Shown here: positions 32,992 to 36,831 of the stretch, in pieces
Layout: every line of letters starts with the position of its first letter
Position numbering within the stretch: the stretch's first letter is position 1
From: Terriglobia bacterium
GTDB taxonomy: Bacteria; Acidobacteriota; Terriglobia; UBA7540
Assembly: GCA_030040995.1 (NCBI GenBank)
Contig: JASHOS010000173.1
Span: 1-36,831, forward strand
Direction of reading: 5' to 3'
Length of the DNA stretch: 36,831 bases
Notes under the pieces: model-generated
Told to the model about the DNA's origin: nothing
What the model saw: the letters and a program-made list of their open reading frames with translations, nothing else
The model's database searches: none
Translations under genes and position numbers: made by a program

Positions 32992-33993
32992 ATGACCAAC
33001 CGATTTTCGAGACGGGAGTTTCTGGAAAAATCAGCCCTGCTGGGAGCGGCGACTGCGGCCCTCATCCACAGCAGACCAACCGTTGCGTCCCAGGCCATGC
33101 CCACGCGCATTCTGGGTAAAACGGGGGCGCGAGTCTCCGTCATCGCATTCGGCTGCGGCAGCCGCCTCTCGATGTACGGAAATGAAGAGAAGGCCGTCGC
33201 CGCCCTTAACCTGGCGCTCGACTTGGGCATCAGCTATTTGGATACGGCCTACGGTTACGGGAACGGGCGCAGTGAGACTTGGGTTGGCCACGTTTCGAAG
33301 ATCCGACGGAAGGAGTTTTTCCTCGCCACCAAGATCGAGCCTCGCGACGGCGATACGGCGCGGCGCATCCTGGAAGGCAGCTTAAAACGGCTGCAAACCG
33401 ACCAAATCGATCTCATCCACGTCCATGCCTTACAGGATGCAGACGACTTGGCGCGGGCGGAGGCCAAAAACGGCGTGCTCAATGCCCTTTACAAGCTGCG
33501 CGAAGAAAAAGTTACGCGCTTTGTGGGCATCACCAGCCACTATAATCCGGCGGTCCTGAAGACGGCGATTGAGCGAAGCGATATTGATTGCGTGCAGATG
33601 GCACTCAATGCTGCCATGCAAGGCATGACCTCCGGGTCGCACGGGATGGTGCTGAACCCGGCCATGCAGGGCAGCTTTCAGCAGATCGCTCTTCCCGCGG
33701 CACGCAAGAAAAATCTGGGCATTCTGGCGATGAAGGTGATGGGGCAGGAAGAATTGCTGGGGCCCGGTCCAGACAAGAGCGATGCGGCCCATCTGCTGCA
33801 ATATACTTTAAGCCTGCCCGTCGCGGCGGCGGTGGTTGGTATGCCACAGCTTGAAATCGTCCGCCGCAATGCTGCCTGGTCCAGGACGTTCGAGCCGATG
33901 TCTCCCGAAGAGATGCTCAACTTTTCCGGACGCGTCGCTCGCGCCAATAAAATGGCTCTCGATTGCAAATTTGCCCAGCACTTGGACGCTTAG
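32992..33993 (+). CDS. Tat-exported aldo/keto reductase
   Basis: A 333-residue aldo/keto reductase with an N-terminal twin-arginine signal (SRREFL at 6-11, hydrophobic LLGAATAALI, cleavage near VASQA). The mature part has the catalytic tetrad: Asp and Tyr in DTAYGYGNGRSE, Lys in ATKIEPRD, His in IHVHALQD. The fold is an NADPH-type TIM barrel (RILGKTGARVSVIAFGCG at the start, AMKVMGQEELLG later). Export through Tat is consistent with a cofactor bound before transport; reductases of this kind with Tat signals are common in acidobacteria and planctomycetes but their substrates are mostly unknown. GGAGG with six bases spacing precedes the ATG. Confidence 0.92.
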   Translation: MTNRFSRREFLEKSALLGAATAALIHSRPTVASQAMPTRILGKTGARVSVIAFGCGSRLSMYGNEEKAVAALNLALDLGISYLDTAYGYGNGRSETWVGHVSKIRRKEFFLATKIEPRDGDTARRILEGSLKRLQTDQIDLIHVHALQDADDLARAEAKNGVLNALYKLREEKVTRFVGITSHYNPAVLKTAIERSDIDCVQMALNAAMQGMTSGSHGMVLNPAMQGSFQQIALPAARKKNLGILAMKVMGQEELLGPGPDKSDAAHLLQYTLSLPVAAAVVGMPQLEIVRRNAAWSRTFEPMSPEEMLNFSGRVARANKMALDCKFAQHLDA

Positions 33994-34078
33994 CTCCTCA
34001 CGGACTGAGTGCTTGGCATTCCGGTCTCTCTTTCGGCGTGATGGCATTCTCCCGTTTTTCTGCCGCCCTGCTCCGAAA

Positions 34079-34155
34079 ATCCCTCACCCGGCTCGCGCCG
34101 GCTGGAGAAAGCGCCGGCCGCTCGCCACCCTCTCCCGCAAGCGGGAGAGGGAATG
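34079..34155. repeat. Family C palindromic repeat, typical intergenic copy
   Basis: CCCTCACCCGGCTCGCGCCG, GCTGGAGAAAGCGCCGGCCG and CCCTCTCCCGCAAGCGGGAG form three nested hairpins. It lies between the convergent aldo/keto reductase and mazF genes, where it could end both transcripts. It is the cleanest copy for comparison with the coding copies. Confidence 0.7.
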
Positions 34156-34207
34156 GCGGTTAGGGTTCTTTTCGTGCTTCGCGGCTGTCGCGAAGCGACA
34201 TGACGAC

Positions 34208-34531
34208 TTATACATCCAGAGCGATTCTTAGTGCTTGCGACAGGCGCGAGAGCTTCGCGGGCGGGAGGCTACCGACGAAGGCGGTAAGCCGGCTCTTGGG
34301 GACGCTGACCAGGCCGTCGCAGCCGATCCAGCTCGGATGTTTCAATCCATCTTCCGGCCCTACGGAGACCTCCGTTTCGAGTCCGTGACCACGTGTAAAC
34401 ACCGGAGCGCAGACGACCGTGGGGAAACGGGAATCAACCAGGGTCTGGCGGCTGACCACGGCCATCACCCGCTGTTTCTTGGGGTCTCCGCCTCCCGGAT
34501 GGCGCAGCAGATACATATCTCCGCGCTTCAT
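34208..34531 (-). CDS. MazF/PemK-family toxin endoribonuclease
   Basis: A 107-residue MazF/PemK protein. KRGDMYLL (residues 2-9) carries the conserved RGD(M/I) start, followed by a KKQRVMAVVSR strand in the place of KxRP.lVvs, a VVCAPVFTRG strand, TEVSVGPEDGLKHPSWIGCDGL with the conserved cysteine region, and KSRL near 79-82. Family members cleave RNA when freed from the antitoxin. It overlaps the antitoxin gene by four bases (ATGA), so the two are translationally coupled. The Pro of the RP motif is replaced by Val here. Confidence 0.9.
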   Translation of the reverse strand: MKRGDMYLLRHPGGGDPKKQRVMAVVSRQTLVDSRFPTVVCAPVFTRGHGLETEVSVGPEDGLKHPSWIGCDGLVSVPKSRLTAFVGSLPPAKLSRLSQALRIALDV

Positions 34532-34782
34532 CGCTCCTCCCAGAGGTGGTTGAGCGACTGATAAGCGAGCACATCCTGCATCTCGGTATTCAGCTCGTCG
34601 GCAAAGCGGTTGATTTTCTCCGCGTCGCGGGCGTTAGCGGCGGCGCGTTCGCGGTGGGAGAGGTATCCGCGCAGCACATCGTCAACGACCGCCGACCGAG
34701 AGCGCTTTTTCCCTGCCACGCGGTCGATGCCTCTAACAACTTCCCAGGATAGGGTAAGTGAGGTTTTTATCTTCGTCTTCAT
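34528..34782 (-). CDS. Ribbon-helix-helix antitoxin
   Basis: An 84-residue protein with a ribbon-helix-helix DNA-binding domain (residues 1-45; strand IKTSLTLSWEVV, helix VRGIDRVAGKKRSRSAVVDDVLRGYL) and an acidic C-terminal half that would wrap the toxin (RDAEKINRFADELNTEMQDV). It is upstream of the toxin and in the usual order. It probably neutralises MazF and represses its own operon; a candidate operator covers the start codon. Confidence 0.88.
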   Translation of the reverse strand: MKTKIKTSLTLSWEVVRGIDRVAGKKRSRSAVVDDVLRGYLSHRERAAANARDAEKINRFADELNTEMQDVLAYQSLNHLWEER

Positions 34783-34799
34783 ACTACCATTCTACTACC
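34782..34799 (-). promoter_or_regulatory. Candidate RHH operator with tandem GGTAGTA
   Basis: On the minus strand GGTAGTA occurs at 34799-34793 and again at 34788-34782, 11 bases apart, with the second copy running into the ATG. Ribbon-helix-helix repressors typically bind tandem half-sites one helical turn apart, so this is a plausible autoregulatory site that would also block translation start. Confidence 0.45.
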
Positions 34800-34966
34800 T
34801 TTGGAAGACCGGGAATTTCGGCCAGCCGCCCTATTCGGACCGTATACCCTCGCCCCGATGGCCAAAAGGGGCGAGGACAACGACCTCCAGCAGGTTTGGT
34901 TGCGCTCCCCCAGAGCAGAGTAAGGCCGCGCTGCGCGCGCTGACGCTTTATTCCTCAACGGAGCGC

Positions 34967-35010
34967 TGGTTTGCTTTTCAGCCCGCTTGTGATCAAAATG
35001 ACACAAACGG
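34967..35010. repeat. 44-base repeat upstream of the transglutaminase-like gene
   Basis: TGGTTTGCTTTTCAGCCCG and TGTGATCAAAATGACACAAA, matching 32925-32968. It ends about 22 bases before the next gene. A family C-like GCCCCGATGGCCAAAAGGGG hairpin lies near 34851, and no gene is seen between 34800 and 35031. Confidence 0.6.
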
Positions 35011-35031
35011 TCTACAGGGACATTTTCGATT

Positions 35032-35712
35032 TTGAAGCGGTTTGTGAACAGCCGGCAGTCCGATTCGAGTCCGGGCACGCCCCCGGAACTGGCCTGGAGC
35101 GCCAAGGAACGGAAACTGATTCGCGCCTTGCGCACCCCCGGGCAGGTTCAGAAGTTTCTCCGGTCTTTGCCTTACAATTGGGAACGCGAGGGCGAGACGT
35201 TGCGGACGTTTCGCGGGGTGGTGCAGCACAATGAAGCGCATTGCCTGGAGGGAGCTCTCAGCGCCGCGGCCATTCTCGAGCAGCACGGATACCCGCCACT
35301 GCTTCTTGACCTCGAGTCGCAAGATCTTTTGGACCACGTGCTTTTTCTGTTCCGCGACAACGGACTCTACGGAACGGTGGCGCGCTCCCGCGATGCCGGA
35401 TTGCACGGCCGGAAGCCTCTTTTCCGTACGGTACGGTCGCTCGTAATGAGCTACGTGGATCCTTACGTGGACGGCTCGGGAAGGATCGTCGGATACGGAA
35501 TCTTTGATCTCAGGACGCTCCGGCGGTGTGACTGGCGGCTGTCTTCCCGGAACGTGTGGGCGGTCGAGCGCGCCCTGGTCCGCATGCCGCATAAAAAGCT
35601 GACTACATCGGACCGGCGCTACGGCGCCATGCTGCGGCGCTTCCGCGCTTTCCGCGAAAGTTACCCGGACGAGCCTGTGACGTTTTATACAAACCGCAAA
35701 GCGTGGCTCTGA
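35032..35712 (+). CDS. Uncharacterised protein, possible transglutaminase-like fold
   Basis: A 226-residue soluble protein of unknown function. The middle part is suggestive of a transglutaminase-like cysteine enzyme: AHCLEGALSAAAIL (Cys at about residue 71 starting a helix), then DHVLFLF (His at about 102) beginning a strand, and a later polar residue in VARSRD. Cys-on-helix followed by His-on-strand is the order in that superfamily. Conserved-looking segments LPYNWEREGETLRTF, GLHGRKPLFRTV and YVDPYVD surround it. The N-terminus has a basic tail and the C-terminus is Arg-rich. The start is uncertain (TTG 35032 or GTG 35044). No neighbour clarifies its role. The gene is followed by convergent genes. 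Confidence 0.7.
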   Translation: MKRFVNSRQSDSSPGTPPELAWSAKERKLIRALRTPGQVQKFLRSLPYNWEREGETLRTFRGVVQHNEAHCLEGALSAAAILEQHGYPPLLLDLESQDLLDHVLFLFRDNGLYGTVARSRDAGLHGRKPLFRTVRSLVMSYVDPYVDGSGRIVGYGIFDLRTLRRCDWRLSSRNVWAVERALVRMPHKKLTTSDRRYGAMLRRFRAFRESYPDEPVTFYTNRKAWL

Positions 35713-35723
35713 GCGCCACGCGC

Positions 35724-35984
35724 TTAGCGGTCGCGCACGGCTCCATTTTCGGCGTCGAGGTCAATCCGCATAATCCACTCGCAGTTTACCCGGTGGCGCT
35801 CGAACCATTTTTCAAGCGTCGCCTGGTCCGGCGCCTCGGCTTCGGTAATCATTCGCCCACCAAGCTGGCTGGCGACACAACGGCGGAGAGTTACTTCCGC
35901 AGGTTCCATCAGGCCATTCATAAGCTCGCGAAGCGCTTGCTTGGTCAGGCATGCAATCGTGTGAGCCGAGAAATAGAGGGCCAT
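35724..35984 (-). CDS. Small uncharacterised protein, possible ferredoxin-like fold
   Basis: An 86-residue protein, MALYFSAHTIACLTKQALRE at the start and EAPDQATLEKWFERHRVN near residues 49-66, then EWIMRIDLDAENG. The beta-alpha-beta pattern and the EAPD...W segment resemble small ferredoxin-like (dimeric alpha-beta barrel or DUF4242-type) proteins, but no binding motif allows a function. Its ATG is one base after the stop of the lipoprotein gene upstream (TAACATG), so the two are very likely translated together. It faces the transglutaminase-like gene with only 11 bases between stops. Confidence 0.72.
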   Translation of the reverse strand: MALYFSAHTIACLTKQALRELMNGLMEPAEVTLRRCVASQLGGRMITEAEAPDQATLEKWFERHRVNCEWIMRIDLDAENGAVRDR

Positions 35985-35985
35985 G

Positions 35986-36552
35986 TTACTGTTGTTTTTC
36001 TACCGCCCCAACGAGCAGGTCGGCCTTTCGGGCAAGATTGAGAGATTGGAGGAAATCGCCGGTTTTCATGGCATCGCTTGATTGAACCAGGAGTATCTGG
36101 GCGTCTGCAAGCGTCTTTTGGTCAACGGCAGAGAGAGCTCGCCTTACCAGGCTTGCCATGCGTTGCCGGAGATTTTGTTGCAAACTCTTGATTTGAGTTT
36201 GCAGAGCCACCTGTTGCTGAAGGCTGCGCGCGGGCTCGAGTTGGGGTGCATCGCCGGCTGCGGGCGTTGAAGTGGCAGCGGCTGGAGCGGCGGTAATTTC
36301 CTTCCGGGTAACCTGGGGCTGCGGTTGGGTGGCGGATTGTTCGAGGCGCTCAGGCGGATGCTGCTGCGCCTTAGGCGCACTTGCCACAGGCTGAGCGGGA
36401 GCAGGCTTCGAGATTACCATCACGCCACTTTGCCCGGCCGTAGCAGATGGAGCGGGAGGAGGTGTAGGAACATAGGCGATGCGGAGAGCCTGTTGGCGGT
36501 GACAGGCCGACAGTGCGGCGGCGGAGATCAGAACGAGTGCAATGAACTTCAA
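35986..36552 (-). CDS. Proline-rich lipoprotein with C-terminal helical domain
   Basis: A 188-residue probable lipoprotein. The signal peptide MKFIALVLISAAALSAC ends in the lipobox LSAC with Cys17. Residues about 25-105 are a Pro/Ala/Gln-rich linker of the type that spans the periplasm or peptidoglycan. Residues about 108-185 are helical with heptad-like LQQQVALQTQIKSLQQNL and a TPR-like KTGDFLQSLNLARKADLL segment. It is the first gene of a two-gene unit with the small protein downstream. Function unknown; a scaffold or envelope-binding role is a guess. No DNA motif shows regulation. Confidence 0.8.
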   Translation of the reverse strand: MKFIALVLISAAALSACHRQQALRIAYVPTPPPAPSATAGQSGVMVISKPAPAQPVASAPKAQQHPPERLEQSATQPQPQVTRKEITAAPAAATSTPAAGDAPQLEPARSLQQQVALQTQIKSLQQNLRQRMASLVRRALSAVDQKTLADAQILLVQSSDAMKTGDFLQSLNLARKADLLVGAVEKQQ

Positions 36553-36611
36553 GGTGTTCTAATTCTATCATCACCGGCAGAAGCGAATGAAAGCGTCGCG
36601 CTTAATATCCC

Positions 36612-36661
36612 GTAGCGCCGACCTTAAGGTCGGCACTTGCCGGGCCGAAGCTCGGCGCTAC
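36612..36661. repeat. Family B REP-like element, inverted
   Basis: GTAGCGCCGACCTTAAGGTC with GGC and, after ACTTGCCG, GGCCGAAGCTCGGCGCTAC. Two hairpins lie between GTAGCGCCG and CGGCGCTAC ends. Confidence 0.65.
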
Positions 36662-36700
36662 AAACGCGAGCAAAATTCTTGCTCTGCGGCCCATGACGGA

Positions 36701-36829
36701 CTAGCGCCGTGTTGGCTCGCCCGGCTTGACGGCGCCGGCGAGCGCCCCGTACAGTTCAGGTCTGCGGTCGGCAATCCGGTCAAATTCATAAACTCCGGGC
36801 ACGCGTGCTATGCGGTTCCGGTCCGCTGC
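36701..36829 (-). CDS. C-terminal end of a probable carbon-nitrogen hydrolase (partial)
   Basis: The minus strand reads about 43 codons from the window edge to a TAG at 36703-36701, ending VYEFDRIADRRPELYGALAG and then AVKPGEPTRR. The DRRPELY motif near the end resembles the C-terminus of nitrilase-superfamily (carbon-nitrogen hydrolase) proteins, where a similar DRRPxLY follows the last strand. Only this end lies in the window, so the active-site Glu-Lys-Cys cannot be checked and the family call is tentative. Confidence 0.5.
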   Translation of the reverse strand, partial: AADRNRIARVPGVYEFDRIADRRPELYGALAGAVKPGEPTRR

Positions 36830-36831
36830 CG

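Noticed and set aside
32421-33119. A 232-codon open frame before the aldo/keto reductase
   Set aside because: It runs through an AT-rich island and the long family C repeat and overlaps the start of a certain gene; composition is repeat-like and not protein-like.
34208-34782. The MazF/RHH pair as a new defence system
   Set aside because: Both proteins fit known families in the usual order; only the possible operator is of note.
1-36831. tRNA, rRNA, riboswitch, prophage or insertion sequence with transposase
   Set aside because: No cloverleaf, rRNA segment, known riboswitch core, phage gene or transposase motif was recognised on reading both strands.

Overview
The window looks like a chromosomal segment of a GC-rich soil acidobacterium (Acidobacteriota, Terriglobia/Solibacter-like). 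The evidence is two ADOP-type FtsX/MacB permeases with a PadR regulator, an M56 peptidase fused to a TIGR03435 domain, a very large Oar-like TonB-dependent receptor, a CadC-like winged-helix/TPR protein, and intergenic DNA full of palindromic repeats. This assignment is an inference from gene content; no rRNA or tRNA gene was seen.

Layout. 1-831: repeat-rich intergenic DNA. 832-8143: ADOP permease 1, a small-ORF/nucleotidyltransferase pair on the opposite strand, ADOP permease 2 and the PadR regulator with its promoter. 8144-12310: repeats, then the proteostasis genes clpB and hsp20. 12393-14829: an M56/TIGR03435 sensor-like protein whose BlaI partner survives only as a 17-codon stub; copies of one repeat sit at both ends. 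15267-18838: mscL with a zinc-ribbon tail, a SWIM-SNF2 helicase and a decayed TPR gene. 19294-26001: TonB-dependent receptor followed by a CadC-like regulator. 26285-28792: xdhC-like, mocA-like (molybdenum cofactor maturation) and a phosphoglycolate-phosphatase-like HAD gene. 29253-31719: bactofilin, parB, parA and a nearly perfect parS site, so the segment is probably on the main chromosome, possibly origin-proximal. 31720-32991: long non-coding stretch with AT-rich repeats. 32992-36831: Tat-exported aldo/keto reductase, a MazF/RHH toxin-antitoxin pair, a transglutaminase-like unknown protein, a coupled lipoprotein/small-protein pair, and the C-terminal end of a probable carbon-nitrogen hydrolase.

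How genes work together: clpB and hsp20 form a disaggregation/holdase set. PadR probably controls the ADOP permeases. ParA, ParB and parS form a segregation module with a bactofilin immediately downstream. The XdhC-like and MocA-like proteins prepare cofactor for molybdenum hydroxylases encoded elsewhere.

The most unusual feature is the behaviour of the repeats. One palindromic family is found between genes and also inside the reading frames of two signalling proteins, where it adds protein linkers. A second repeat has apparently helped remove blaI. I did not find strong evidence for a wholly new defence or biosynthetic system. The best candidates for new biology are the repeat-derived protein insertions, the par-bactofilin locus with its AT-rich motif array, and the 226-residue transglutaminase-like family.
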